From Gorillibacterium timonense (GTDB taxonomy: Bacteria; Bacillota; Bacilli; Paenibacillales; NBRC-103111), in NCBI RefSeq assembly GCF_001457415.1, contig NZ_LN881724.1:1426001-1490000 (forward strand): a DNA stretch of 64,000 nucleotides. The letters run 5' to 3'. Positions 9,180 to 17,672 of this stretch are shown piece by piece. The notes under the pieces are model-generated. The model worked only from the letters and a program-made list of their open reading frames with translations, did not search any database and was not told the origin of the DNA. The translations under genes and the position numbers were made by a program. The first letter of the stretch is position 1; each line of letters begins with the position of its first letter.

Positions 9180-10100
9180 TTACCCGGCTTGTTTTTCACC
9201 CGGTTTCAGCCCGGCTATCGCGAGGATTCCCAGGATCACCAGACATCCTCCCACCCATTGAGCTCCCGTAATCGTTTCTCTCAATAGCAGATAAGAGAGC
9301 AGCATGGACGTCAGGGGCATAAGGCTGGAATAAGCGGCGGCGGTATATGCGCTGCACCTTTTGATTCCGGCATACCATAAGATATAAGCCAGCATCGTAA
9401 CAACCAAACCATACCATCCGATCGACAGCCACCCTTGGAGATGAAGCTCCTGCATGGATGAGAAGGGATGTTCAAAGAGCGCGGGAAGAAGGCATAAGGC
9501 AAACGCAATGGCCGCCACGAGCAGAGATTGAACCACGGGATCAAGCTTAACGGTGCTGCGAGGCGTTTTATGCGCGCTGTGAATCCGGGACAGAATCGTA
9601 AAGAAGGATCCGCTTGCGGCTGCGCATAAGACCAGCAAATTTCCGAGCAACCCCGAAAAGCTTAGCTCCATAAGCTGAATTCCTTGCAGCAGGATAATTC
9701 CGATAACCGCGCATAGAATGCCTGCCGCCATTTTTTTGCCCGCTTTTTCCCTTAAGATAAAACGTACGAACAGGCAGGTTAATACCGGCTCACTGCCGAT
9801 CAGGATGCCGGCTTCTGCAGTGCTGGTATGCCGCAAGCCAAACAATAAGAAGGCTCGAAACAGGAAAATGCCGAAGAAGGCCTGCAGGACCATCAGAATC
9901 CAATCCTGTTGGTTCATCTGGCGGACGGATTCTATGATTTTTGTCCGATAGAAGGGAGCGAATGCGAGGAGAGCAATCAACAGACTGCAAGCCGTGATGG
10001 TAAAGGCGCCGATTCCGGCAATGAAGCGAACGGCAATGACGGAGGTTCCCGCAAGTGAAAAGGATAAAACCAAATAGAGCTGACCCCTTGATCGTTCCAA
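9180..10100 (-). CDS. EamA/DMT-family exporter
   Basis: Drug/metabolite transporter superfamily membrane protein of about 306 residues with ten predicted hydrophobic segments arranged as two EamA repeats. Such carriers usually export amino acids or other metabolites. AAGGGGTG 6 bases before TTG 10100 favours that start over GTG 10109. It is transcribed divergently from a MocR/GntR-type regulator across about 110 bases, a common arrangement for a regulator and its target. The substrate cannot be read from the sequence. Confidence 0.85.
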   Translation of the reverse strand: MERSRGQLYLVLSFSLAGTSVIAVRFIAGIGAFTITACSLLIALLAFAPFYRTKIIESVRQMNQQDWILMVLQAFFGIFLFRAFLLFGLRHTSTAEAGILIGSEPVLTCLFVRFILREKAGKKMAAGILCAVIGIILLQGIQLMELSFSGLLGNLLVLCAAASGSFFTILSRIHSAHKTPRSTVKLDPVVQSLLVAAIAFALCLLPALFEHPFSSMQELHLQGWLSIGWYGLVVTMLAYILWYAGIKRCSAYTAAAYSSLMPLTSMLLSYLLLRETITGAQWVGGCLVILGILAIAGLKPGEKQAG

Positions 10101-10112
10101 AATAGACACCCC

Positions 10113-10141
10113 TTTACTGGTAAAAAACGGTATGCTACAAT
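10113..10141 (+). promoter_or_regulatory. Predicted sigma-A promoter of the mocR-type gene
   Basis: TTTACT, 17-base spacer, TACAAT. The gap also has repeated ACTGG/CCAGT half-sites (ACTGG at 10116 and 10152, TCCAGT at 10169, ACCAGT at 10195) that could be operators for the regulator. Confidence 0.45.
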
Positions 10142-10210
10142 CCTAGCAAGCGAACTGGAATGCTTCCATATCCAGTTCAGCACGGATGTTTCATACCAGT
10201 TGGAGGGCCT

Positions 10211-11617
10211 ATGTGGGATATCGTCCTATCGAAGCAGCGGGAAGTTTCGTTATCCCGGCAGCTTTTCTATCAGATCAAGAATTTGATTCTGGCAGACAAA
10301 TTAAAGGCTGGAGAAGCTTTGCCCTCCAGCCGCTCACTTGCAAAGGATATGTCTGTCTCACGGAGCACGGTTAACGAAGCTTATGACATGCTGCTTGCCG
10401 AGGGCTTTGTGACCAGCCGCCAAGGCTCCCGCGTACGAGTCAAAGAAGGCTTGTGTTTGGAAGCTTCGAGTGTGCGAGTTTATACCGAAGAAACGCCTCG
10501 GGAATCGAGGACGTTTTCGGTTGATTTTCAAACGGGACAACCCGATATTCGAAGCTTCCCTCATTATTTGTGGCGGCAGATGCTTCTAACCGCTTACGAT
10601 AAGCTGCAAGATGATCATTTCGGTTATAGCGAAACAGCGGGGTATGGCCCTCTTAGGGAAGAAATCTGCCAATGGCTGTTTCGAACTCGCGGAATCTCTA
10701 CCGATCCTCGGAATCTCTTTATCACTTCCGGGACCACGCATGCCATAACGATTCTTGCACCCTTGCTAGTCAAAAAGGGCCTTCCTTTTGCAATCGAAGA
10801 CCCGTGCCATCATGGCATCATCGAAATTTTGAAACACAGAGGAATTTCCTATGCGGGCGTTCCCGTGGATGATCAGGGCCTTCGTACGGAGTTGCTGAGG
10901 GAAGGAAGGTATTCCGCTGTCTACGTGACGCCTTCTCACCAGTTTCCGCTCGGGGGTATTCTTCCTGCCGAACGCAGGGCCGAGCTGATCCGTCTTGCCC
11001 GCAAGCAGGGAATGTATATCATCGAAGATGATTATGACAGTGAATTCCGGTATGGAGGGGCTCCCATTTCCCCGCTTTATTCGATGGATAGCGAGCGTGT
11101 TCTCTATGCAGGCACATTTAGCAAAACCATGTTTCCAGCGCTTCGAGTGGGCTTTGTCATCCTGCCCTCCGAGCTTCATGCTCCGTGGCTTCATGGTAGG
11201 TTGTATACGGACGTGCAGAATCCGATCATGGAACAGGCTGCACTTGCGGAGTTTTTGAACAAGCGAAAACTGGATCGTTACCTCCAGCAGCTAGGTCAAC
11301 AGTATGCAGATAAACGGCGAGTGCTGTCGGAGAGCATTTCTCGGTATTTTGGAAGTGGGGCGATTTTTCATGGCGATCAATCCGGGCTGCATCTGGTCCT
11401 GCAGCTGCCAGGGCTCCATTTCGATGAGGAATTCCTTGCGAAAAGTCAATCCGTGGGTATTCGTGCCATTCCCGTCGAATCGTATTGCCTGGTGAAAGGA
11501 AAGCATCAGGATAAGATCATGCTTGGTTATGGGCATTTGAACATGGATGAGATCGAGAACAAGGTCGAAAGGTTCTATCACTTTATCAGCCAACATTATG
11601 GTCCGTCAAAGGGTTAG
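10211..11617 (+). CDS. MocR-type GntR regulator with aminotransferase domain
   Basis: Transcription factor of 468 residues. Residues about 12-80 form a GntR winged helix (LPSSRSLAKDMSVSRST); residues 110-468 are an aminotransferase class I fold with the PLP lysine at about 305 in GTFSKTMFPALR. MocR proteins sense PLP or amino compounds and control nearby transport or B6 genes. The start is ATG 10211 because TTGGAGGG precedes it; an upstream in-frame ATG at 10160 has no site. The divergent DMT exporter gene is the likely target. Confidence 0.9.
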   Translation: MWDIVLSKQREVSLSRQLFYQIKNLILADKLKAGEALPSSRSLAKDMSVSRSTVNEAYDMLLAEGFVTSRQGSRVRVKEGLCLEASSVRVYTEETPRESRTFSVDFQTGQPDIRSFPHYLWRQMLLTAYDKLQDDHFGYSETAGYGPLREEICQWLFRTRGISTDPRNLFITSGTTHAITILAPLLVKKGLPFAIEDPCHHGIIEILKHRGISYAGVPVDDQGLRTELLREGRYSAVYVTPSHQFPLGGILPAERRAELIRLARKQGMYIIEDDYDSEFRYGGAPISPLYSMDSERVLYAGTFSKTMFPALRVGFVILPSELHAPWLHGRLYTDVQNPIMEQAALAEFLNKRKLDRYLQQLGQQYADKRRVLSESISRYFGSGAIFHGDQSGLHLVLQLPGLHFDEEFLAKSQSVGIRAIPVESYCLVKGKHQDKIMLGYGHLNMDEIENKVERFYHFISQHYGPSKG

Positions 11618-11632
11618 AAGGAGGAATGCGGT

Positions 11633-12097
11633 TCAGAAGAATCGGCCGAATAGAAAATGGAAGGCTTTCAAGAGGAGTGCCGTCAACCCTGCGGCCATCA
11701 AGGGGCCGACCGGAATGCCTTTCAAAAACACGATGCCGAAGATGGAACCGATCACTAACCCGACGACAATCTGAGGATCGAGACGAAGCATTTCGAGTCC
11801 CCTGCCATTCATATACGCAGCGATCGCCCCTCCGGCGAGAGCCATGATGCCCGGAAGCGTCAGGAGCACCGAACCGACGTCGCGAAACGTAAGCTTGCCG
11901 TTTGCAAAGGGAACCAGCACACCGATCGTGAGAAAAAGCAAACCGAGCTCAAGCCCTCTGCGCTCCATAGTCGGAAGAAAACGCTCCAGGCTGAGCAGCT
12001 TGACGGCGAGCAGGACACAGGCGGCGGTGGTGATGATGTTGGACCGGCCGGCTAAGCCGACGAGAATAAGAATGAGCAGCATCTCATTGCCGTTCAT
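11633..12097 (-). CDS. DUF441 membrane protein
   Basis: About 154 residues, almost wholly hydrophobic, with four or more membrane segments and the family pattern around [14 protein letters not shown] and [16 protein letters not shown]. It belongs to DUF441 (YtwI/YeaL type), function unknown. ATG 12097 is preferred over the in-frame GTG 12109, which overlaps the GGAGAGTGG ribosome site. It is convergent with the MocR gene, with only 15 bases between stops, and lies downstream of comB on the same strand. Confidence 0.8.
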   Translation of the reverse strand: MNGNEMLLILILVGLAGRSNIITTAACVLLAVKLLSLERFLPTMERRGLELGLLFLTIGVLVPFANGKLTFRDVGSVLLTLPGIMALAGGAIAAYMNGRGLEMLRLDPQIVVGLVIGSIFGIVFLKGIPVGPLMAAGLTALLLKAFHFLFGRFF

Positions 12098-12228
12098 AGG
12101 GAAGACCACTCTCCGATAGGGAATCCCTAACCTTTGACGAAAGGGGAGAACCCGCGATCAAGTTTTCTCCAATACCTATGAGAGACAAGCAGGGGTTAGA
12201 ACGGCCCGTCAAGAGCAGCAGGTTCTCG

Positions 12229-12981
12229 TTAATCGATAGGAGAGAGGTCGGATGACCGGGACACAAGCTCCCCGTTGACGAAACAAGGCACGGTGCAATA
12301 GCGATTGAGTTGGGCGCAGAAGGCCACGTCCTTCGAAAAGCCAAGCTTCGTGAGCCGCCGCCCCGAATCGCTGCGGTAGAGCTCAGCGGCGAGATTATCT
12401 CGATGAGCTGCAAAATACCCAAGCATGACGCGGCAGTAATCATCCATGTCGCAATCGTGGAGAGCATGAGGTCCCGTCTGCATCTTCCCGAGAAGCTCCG
12501 CCAGAACGGCTCCCGCAGCAAGCCCATCCTCTGCGCAAAATAAGTTCCTCGTACCGGCGCATAGGATAACCGTATCACCTCCGACTGAAGCGATCGCTTC
12601 TGCGCTGGCGCGTGCGTTCAATAAGCTTGCGGCTAATAACCGCTTGGCGGAAGCTGCAGCCGCAATCGCCCGCGTTCCGTTGGTCGTCGTCAGGATGATG
12701 CGACGGCCGAGGAGGTCGGGCCTTTCGTACTCACTCGGGCTGTTGCCGAGCTCGAAGCCGGGAATCGGAATGGCCCCGCGCTCTCCTCCCCGCATGTCCC
12801 CCGGCTGCCAAAGGGTCTGAGCCTCTTCCCGGGTCGCGGCCGGGACGATGGCGCGGACCCCCGACGTCAGCGCGGTCACGATATTACTGGTTGCGCGCAG
12901 GGTGTCGATGACGATCACCGTCTTGCCGTCAAAAGCGAATTCGTCTGCTTCTCCAAGAGAGGGAATGAGCTCGAGCTTCAT
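12229..12981 (-). CDS. comB: 2-phosphosulfolactate phosphatase
   Basis: Dephosphorylates 2-phosphosulfolactate to sulfolactate. The 250-residue sequence has ComB hallmarks: VIVIDTLRATSNIVTAL near the N-terminus, MRGGERGA, GFELGNSPSEY and ILTTTNGTRA. In B. subtilis the counterpart acts with the synthase to make 3-sulfolactate, which is abundant in spores. It begins 3 bases after comA with an AGAAGG site inside the end of comA, so the two are one operon. The tail after residue 190 is less conserved. Confidence 0.88.
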   Translation of the reverse strand: MKLELIPSLGEADEFAFDGKTVIVIDTLRATSNIVTALTSGVRAIVPAATREEAQTLWQPGDMRGGERGAIPIPGFELGNSPSEYERPDLLGRRIILTTTNGTRAIAAAASAKRLLAASLLNARASAEAIASVGGDTVILCAGTRNLFCAEDGLAAGAVLAELLGKMQTGPHALHDCDMDDYCRVMLGYFAAHRDNLAAELYRSDSGRRLTKLGFSKDVAFCAQLNRYCTVPCFVNGELVSRSSDLSPID

Positions 12982-12984
12982 CGA

Positions 12985-13797
12985 TTACCTTCTCCGATTG
13001 GGAATTAGTTCCATCGTATCGGAGCGGAGCCCTCGACGCAGCGCTTCAAGAGCAAGCGCATCCGTTGGTGCGACGTTCCCGAGATTCACCCGGTTCCCTA
13101 GCAGCAGGAGGAGATGGGCCTGCTGGTCCTTATGTGGAGCTTCCCAGAGCAGAAGGGATGAGGGAACCCGGCTCGTCACCTCCAAAATCTCCTCATCTCT
13201 GCACTGTCCGCTTTCGTCGTAGATTCCAACCCCGGCTCCTGATTCTCTCCCCTCAATCGTCACCGTCTCCGCTCCGTCTTCCACGTCCGATAGGACGGTC
13301 TCCACCAGCTCGTTCATCGCGATCCGCGAACCCCCGCTCTTCTTGCCGTATTCCGTGAAGACTCGAAGGCCGAGCTCGGCTGCCCGCCGAACCAAAGCCG
13401 AACGCCGAGCGGGGGTCAGCGCAATCGTCCCGTCGGAAATCTCGACTCCCTCGAAGCCTAAAGCCGCTGTCTTTTCCAGATAAGAGTCGTCTTCTCCAAG
13501 CCGAATCGCCGCCTCCAAAAAGGTCCCTCCCGGATGAAGACAGACACCCGCGTCCCGGCATAACTGAATCTTTTCCCGCAAGATCTGGGGAGGGTATAGC
13601 GCGGCCGTGCCAAACCCCAGCTTGATTCGATCCAGATGATCGCCGGCCGTATCCAGCAGATCCCGAAATGCGTGCATGCCGAGACCCTTGTCCATGACCA
13701 TCGTCAATCCGCTCGTGCGTGGTTTCCCGCTTCTTGTGCCTGTCGGCTCTGTCATCGTGTCGGACCAGAATGCGGTCACGCCGCTTTTTTCCGGCAT
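12985..13797 (-). CDS. comA: Phosphosulfolactate synthase
   Basis: Joins sulfite to phosphoenolpyruvate to give phosphosulfolactate. The 270-residue TIM-barrel protein shows KPRTSGLTMVMDKG, KLGFGTAALYP, HPGGTFLEAA, GFEGVEISDGT and VFTEYGKKSG, all family motifs. The start is ATG 13797 with CGAGGAG 7 bases upstream; a longer frame from 13890 lacks a site. Together with comB it forms a sulfolactate module, consistent with a spore former. It diverges from yqhV; the 170-base gap has no motif I can name with confidence. Confidence 0.88.
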   Translation of the reverse strand: MPEKSGVTAFWSDTMTEPTGTRSGKPRTSGLTMVMDKGLGMHAFRDLLDTAGDHLDRIKLGFGTAALYPPQILREKIQLCRDAGVCLHPGGTFLEAAIRLGEDDSYLEKTAALGFEGVEISDGTIALTPARRSALVRRAAELGLRVFTEYGKKSGGSRIAMNELVETVLSDVEDGAETVTIEGRESGAGVGIYDESGQCRDEEILEVTSRVPSSLLLWEAPHKDQQAHLLLLLGNRVNLGNVAPTDALALEALRRGLRSDTMELIPNRRR

Positions 13798-13964
13798 GTA
13801 GAATCTCCTCGCTTCCTTATATCCTTCTATCACTTCCTTATCGTATGCAGGCGTTTGCCGGGGGTGAGCTCCTGACGGACCCGATTCCATTCAAGCTGAG
13901 GAACCCGAAGCTTATCCTAAAACGGCTTCGATTCGCATAAAGTGGAGGGAAAAGGAGGTGTCCC

Positions 13965-14231
13965 GTGCTGAACAAATTCGTAACGGGAATGGCGTCCCTT
14001 CGGTTTCTGTCCGGCACCCTTGAGATTTTGGCCGCCCTCTTGATGCTGAAGCTGGGGAGGGTGGACCGGGCGCTCCTGGTCAATTCAGGGCTTGCCGTTG
14101 TCGGACCTCTCATCCTGCTCGCAACGACGAGCATCGGGTTGATTGGGCTTGCGGATAAGCTGTCTTATTCCAAATTAGCCTGGATTCTGCTTGGGGTGAG
14201 CTTTATCTTTTTTGGGATTTTAAAAAAATGA
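13965..14231 (+). CDS. yqhV: YqhV (DUF2619) small membrane protein
   Basis: An 88-residue protein with three hydrophobic segments, directly upstream of spoIIIAA as in B. subtilis. Start GTG 13965 follows AAAGGAGG. Function is unknown; conserved linkage suggests a sporulation-related membrane role, which is inference. Confidence 0.82.
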   Translation: MLNKFVTGMASLRFLSGTLEILAALLMLKLGRVDRALLVNSGLAVVGPLILLATTSIGLIGLADKLSYSKLAWILLGVSFIFFGILKK

Positions 14232-14238
14232 GAGAGTT

Positions 14239-14264
14239 ATATTTTTGCGGACGGGGCATATATT
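14239..14264 (+). promoter_or_regulatory. Predicted sigma-E promoter of the spoIIIA operon
   Basis: ATATT at 14239-14243, a 13-base spacer, then CATATATT at 14257-14264. This fits the mother-cell sigma-E pattern (ATA-type -35, CATA-type -10) and lies 30 bases before spoIIIAA, which is known to be sigma-E dependent in B. subtilis. Confidence 0.7.
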
Positions 14265-14293
14265 TGGATCAGACAGGCTAGGAGGGACGCCTT

Positions 14294-15280
14294 ATGACTG
14301 ATTCCATTAATGATCTGCTGCCGCCCGGAGTCAAATCGGTAATGTCCAAGCTGCCTGCGGAGGTCACTCTGCGCCTGGAAGAAATCCGAATTCGCGAGGG
14401 GCGCCCTCTGGAAATTCTGTATGGAGGAAAGCATGCTTTCCCCGATTCGCTCGGGAGGCTGTTCGCTTCTCCTCAAAACGCATATGTGCCCGGCCGCGAG
14501 GAATGCAGCCGTCTGTTGGATCTCTTGACCCGGCATTCTCTGTACAGCTATGAGGAAGAGCTTCGGCGCGGCTATATCACCATCGCGGGAGGCCATCGCA
14601 TCGGGCTAGCAGGCCGGGCGATCCTCGAAGGTGGCAAAGTCAAGCTGTTGAAGGATGTCACTTCCTTCAACATCCGCTATGCCCGGCAGGTGAAGGGTTG
14701 CGGGGTGAAGGTGCTGCCGCTCCTCATAGACCCGGATTCGAGTTCGATTCATCACACCCTCGTCCTGTCTCCGCCGCAGCAGGGCAAAACCACGCTCATT
14801 CGCGATCTCGTCCGGCTTCTCAGTGAAGGCACTCGCGAGCTGCCGGGAGGGCGAAAGGTCGGAGTGGTGGATGAGCGCTCGGAGATCGCCGCCTGCGTAC
14901 GCGGGGTTCCCACCTTCGATCTCGGGCCGCGAACCGATGTGCTGGATGGCTGTCCGAAGGCGGAAGGCATGATGATGATGATCCGCTCCATGTCGCCGGA
15001 GATTCTCGTGGTGGACGAGATCGGAACTGCTGAGGATGCGGAGGCCGTGTGGGAAGCGATGAATGCGGGCATCCGGGTCATCGCTACGGCGCATGGACGC
15101 GACCTTGCAGAGGGAAGCAGCCGCCCGGCTCTCAAGCGGCTGCTGCAGGAAGGGATTTTTACCCGGCTGGTCCAGTTAACCCGCCAGGGGGAGCGTTTTG
15201 AAACCAAGGTGCGCGAGCTGGCCGGACAAAGACTGAGGCAGGCCCGGGCGCCTGATGAACGGGAGGCGAGGCCATGCTGA
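14294..15280 (+). CDS. spoIIIAA: Stage III sporulation ATPase SpoIIIAA
   Basis: Cytoplasmic secretion-type ATPase of the mother-cell to forespore channel (A-Q complex). The Walker A loop is PPQQGKTTLIRD (near residue 160) and Walker B is ILVVDEIG (near 240). Length of 328 residues is normal. AGGAGG precedes ATG 14294 by 8-9 bases. Its stop overlaps the start of spoIIIAB (ATGCTGA), suggesting translational coupling. First gene of the eight-gene sigma-E operon. Confidence 0.96.
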   Translation: MTDSINDLLPPGVKSVMSKLPAEVTLRLEEIRIREGRPLEILYGGKHAFPDSLGRLFASPQNAYVPGREECSRLLDLLTRHSLYSYEEELRRGYITIAGGHRIGLAGRAILEGGKVKLLKDVTSFNIRYARQVKGCGVKVLPLLIDPDSSSIHHTLVLSPPQQGKTTLIRDLVRLLSEGTRELPGGRKVGVVDERSEIAACVRGVPTFDLGPRTDVLDGCPKAEGMMMMIRSMSPEILVVDEIGTAEDAEAVWEAMNAGIRVIATAHGRDLAEGSSRPALKRLLQEGIFTRLVQLTRQGERFETKVRELAGQRLRQARAPDEREARPC

Positions 15281-15795
15281 AGACATTCGGAGCACTCCTG
15301 CTGCTCGTCGCGGGATTGCTTCTCGGGCTGTACCAGTCGCAAACCCTCAGCCGCAGGCCGAAGCAAATCCGCCAGCTGGTTCTCGCTTTGCAGCGGCTGG
15401 AAACGGAAATCGGCTACGGCTCCACTCCCTTGCCGGATGCGTTAAGAGCTTGCGCCGTCTCGCTATCTCCGCCCCTTGCCGCGATCTTCCTGGACGCTGC
15501 CGAACGGATGGCGGAGTCGGGAAGCGGCCGTACGGCGGCCGAAAGCTGGGAGAAGGCAGTTCTTGTAGGCTTCCGGAGAACCGCGATGAAGGAACCGGAA
15601 CGGGAAGCGCTCCTGCAGCTTGGAGCAACGCTCGGCATATCGGATACCCGGGATCAACTGAAGCATCTTCGTCTCGCCGTGAGCCATCTGTCGGTGGAGG
15701 AGAGCAATGCGTCCGACGAGGAGAAGCGGTACGGCAAGATGTGGAAGAGCTTGGGAGTGCTTGGGGCGGCGCTCGTCGTCGTGATCATGTTTTAA
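15274..15795 (+). CDS. spoIIIAB: Stage III sporulation protein SpoIIIAB
   Basis: Membrane-anchored channel assembly factor resembling GspF-type proteins. One N-terminal membrane segment (about 3-20), a helical cytoplasmic or periplasm-like domain (about 25-150) and a C-terminal hydrophobic segment (about 157-172). 173 residues is typical. It overlaps spoIIIAA by 7 bases. Confidence 0.93.
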   Translation: MLKTFGALLLLVAGLLLGLYQSQTLSRRPKQIRQLVLALQRLETEIGYGSTPLPDALRACAVSLSPPLAAIFLDAAERMAESGSGRTAAESWEKAVLVGFRRTAMKEPEREALLQLGATLGISDTRDQLKHLRLAVSHLSVEESNASDEEKRYGKMWKSLGVLGAALVVVIMF

Positions 15796-15811
15796 AAGAC
15801 TGGGGTGTCCT

Positions 15812-16015
15812 ATGAATATCGATGTCAATGCGATATTTCAAATAGCCGGCATCGGGATCATCATCGCGATGATTCATACCGTGCTGAAGCAGATGGGCAA
15901 GGAGGATATGGCCAGCTGGGTGACGCTGATCGGCTTCGTGGTGGTGCTGTTCATGGTCGTCAATATGCTGAGCACTCTCTTCAAGGAAATCAAAACCATC
16001 TTTTTGTTCCAATAG
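15812..16015 (+). CDS. spoIIIAC: Stage III sporulation protein SpoIIIAC
   Basis: Small 67-residue protein with two membrane segments (about 8-28 and 36-56), standard length for SpoIIIAC. It is part of the membrane platform of the A-Q complex. Lies between spoIIIAB and spoIIIAD with short gaps. Confidence 0.93.
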   Translation: MNIDVNAIFQIAGIGIIIAMIHTVLKQMGKEDMASWVTLIGFVVVLFMVVNMLSTLFKEIKTIFLFQ

Positions 16016-16024
16016 GAGGACACC

Positions 16025-16414
16025 GTGGAAATCGTCCAGCTCGTCGGCATCGCCATCATCGCCACCGTGCTCATTCTGATCGTGAAAGAGCAGAAGCCGA
16101 TGTTCGCCTTCCTCCTGGCCATGTTCACGGGCATCCTGATCTTCCTGTTCCTGCTCGGCAAAATCTCATCCGTGATTCAAGTGCTGGAGGATTTGGCCAC
16201 CAAATCCCAGGTGAAGCCGGTTTTCTTCAAGACGATCCTCAAAATCATCGGCATCGCCTATATCGCCGAATTCGGCGGTCAGATCGTACGAGATGCGGGA
16301 CAAGAGGCGATTGCATCGAAGATCGAGCTCGCCGGGAAAATCCTGATCATGGTGATGGCGATCCCGATCATCACGGTCATCGTCGAGACGGTGATCCGCT
16401 TGATTCCCGCTTGA
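16025..16414 (+). CDS. spoIIIAD: Stage III sporulation protein SpoIIIAD
   Basis: 129-residue membrane protein with four hydrophobic segments; starts at GTG 16025 after AGGAGG. The second half resembles SpoIIIAC, and the segment around YIAEFGGQIVRDAGQ is typical of the family. Part of the mother-cell membrane platform of the feeding channel. Confidence 0.93.
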   Translation: MEIVQLVGIAIIATVLILIVKEQKPMFAFLLAMFTGILIFLFLLGKISSVIQVLEDLATKSQVKPVFFKTILKIIGIAYIAEFGGQIVRDAGQEAIASKIELAGKILIMVMAIPIITVIVETVIRLIPA

Positions 16415-16448
16415 TGGAGCAACGCCGATTCACCGGAGGGGTGCTGAA

Positions 16449-17657
16449 GTGCGCTACAAAAAAACGTTCTTGCTCATGGCGATGCTCTTCCTTCTCGTCG
16501 CAGGCGGGCAGGCCCTCGCTGCCGAATCATCCGGCAATCCGGTCCAGCAACAAGTACTTGCTGTTGGTTCACCTAACACGTTGAACCAACAGCAAGGGCA
16601 GAATGTGCCGACCGATGGAGTTGAAGCCTATTGGAACCAACTGATGCGCGATTACGGAGGGTATTTTCCGGATAGCCGGATGCCGACGTTCAAGGAACTG
16701 ATCGCATCCCACGGCTTTAGCTTGAAGCGTGTGCTGAGCGGTCTCTTGAACTATTTCTTTCACGAGGTGATCGTCGGCGGACGACTGCTCGCCACCATCG
16801 TCGCTCTCGCAGTGTTCAGCATGATTCTGGAGACGCTCCAGACCGCTTTCGAGAAGCAGTCGGTGAGCAAGATCGCTTACTCCATCTGTTACCTGGTGCT
16901 GATGGTGCTTGCTGTAAACAGCTTCAACTTGGGGATCGGGTATGCCAAAGCGGCCATTGCGGGCATGGTGAACTTCATGATGGCCCTCGTGCCGCTGCTT
17001 CTCTCGTTGGTCGGCTCCATGGGGAATGTAGCGTCGGTCACCGTCTTGCATCCGTTCATCATCTTTATGATTCACGCGGTCAGTACGCTGATCTACGTCT
17101 TCGTGTTTCCGCTTCTGTTCTTCTCGACGCTGCTCAGCATCGTCAGCTCGATCAGCGAGCGGTTCAAGGTCACCCAACTCGCCAAGCTCCTCCGAAATGT
17201 AGGAGTCGGCATACTCGGGCTTGCGGTGACCGTCTTTCTCGGCGTCCTGTCCGTTCAAGGAGCGACGAGCGCCGTCACCGATGGCGTGACGCTCCGGGCA
17301 GCGAAATATGTGGCCGGCAACTTCATCCCGGTTGTCGGACGAATGTTCACCGATGCATCGGATACGGTTATCGGGGCTTCTCTCCTGGTCAAGAATACGA
17401 TCGGACTCGCCGGAGTGCTCATCGTGATCCTGATCTGCGCCTTTCCGGCTTTGAAGATCATGGCTCTCGCTTTTATCTATCAGATCGCGGCCGCCATCAT
17501 CCAGCCGCTCGGGGACAGTCCGATCATCGGCTGCCTGCAGACCATCGGCAAAAACATGATGTATGTCTTCGCGGCGCTGGCGGCGGTCGGCCTGATGTTC
17601 TTCCTCGCCATCACGATCATGATCGCGGCAGGGAACGTCTCGCTCATGATGCGATAG
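16449..17657 (+). CDS. spoIIIAE: Stage III sporulation protein SpoIIIAE
   Basis: Polytopic membrane protein of 402 residues with an N-terminal signal-like segment (about 5-25, ending QALAAE) and about seven further membrane segments. It is the largest membrane subunit of the channel complex. Start GTG 16449 follows GGAGGGG. The linker after the signal segment contains a perfect 15-bp inverted repeat in the DNA (see 16557-16596), which is unusual inside a coding region. Confidence 0.94.
   Translation: MRYKKTFLLMAMLFLLVAGGQALAAESSGNPVQQQVLAVGSPNTLNQQQGQNVPTDGVEAYWNQLMRDYGGYFPDSRMPTFKELIASHGFSLKRVLSGLLNYFFHEVIVGGRLLATIVALAVFSMILETLQTAFEKQSVSKIAYSICYLVLMVLAVNSFNLGIGYAKAAIAGMVNFMMALVPLLLSLVGSMGNVASVTVLHPFIIFMIHAVSTLIYVFVFPLLFFSTLLSIVSSISERFKVTQLAKLLRNVGVGILGLAVTVFLGVLSVQGATSAVTDGVTLRAAKYVAGNFIPVVGRMFTDASDTVIGASLLVKNTIGLAGVLIVILICAFPALKIMALAFIYQIAAAIIQPLGDSPIIGCLQTIGKNMMYVFAALAAVGLMFFLAITIMIAAGNVSLMMR
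16557..16596. repeat. Perfect 15-bp inverted repeat inside spoIIIAE
   Basis: CTTGCTGTTGGTTCA at 16557-16571 and its exact complement at 16582-16596, with a 10-base loop, within codons 37-50. It encodes part of the low-complexity linker (NTLNQQQGQ). The mRNA could fold into a stable stem just after the signal-segment codons. Confidence 0.85.
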
Positions 17658-17672
17658 AAGGAGGAGAACCGA

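Noticed and set aside
9000-9180. Short GTG-initiated frame with GGAGGTG upstream at about 9120
   Set aside because: Most of its length is antisense to the exporter gene and has no protein-like pattern.
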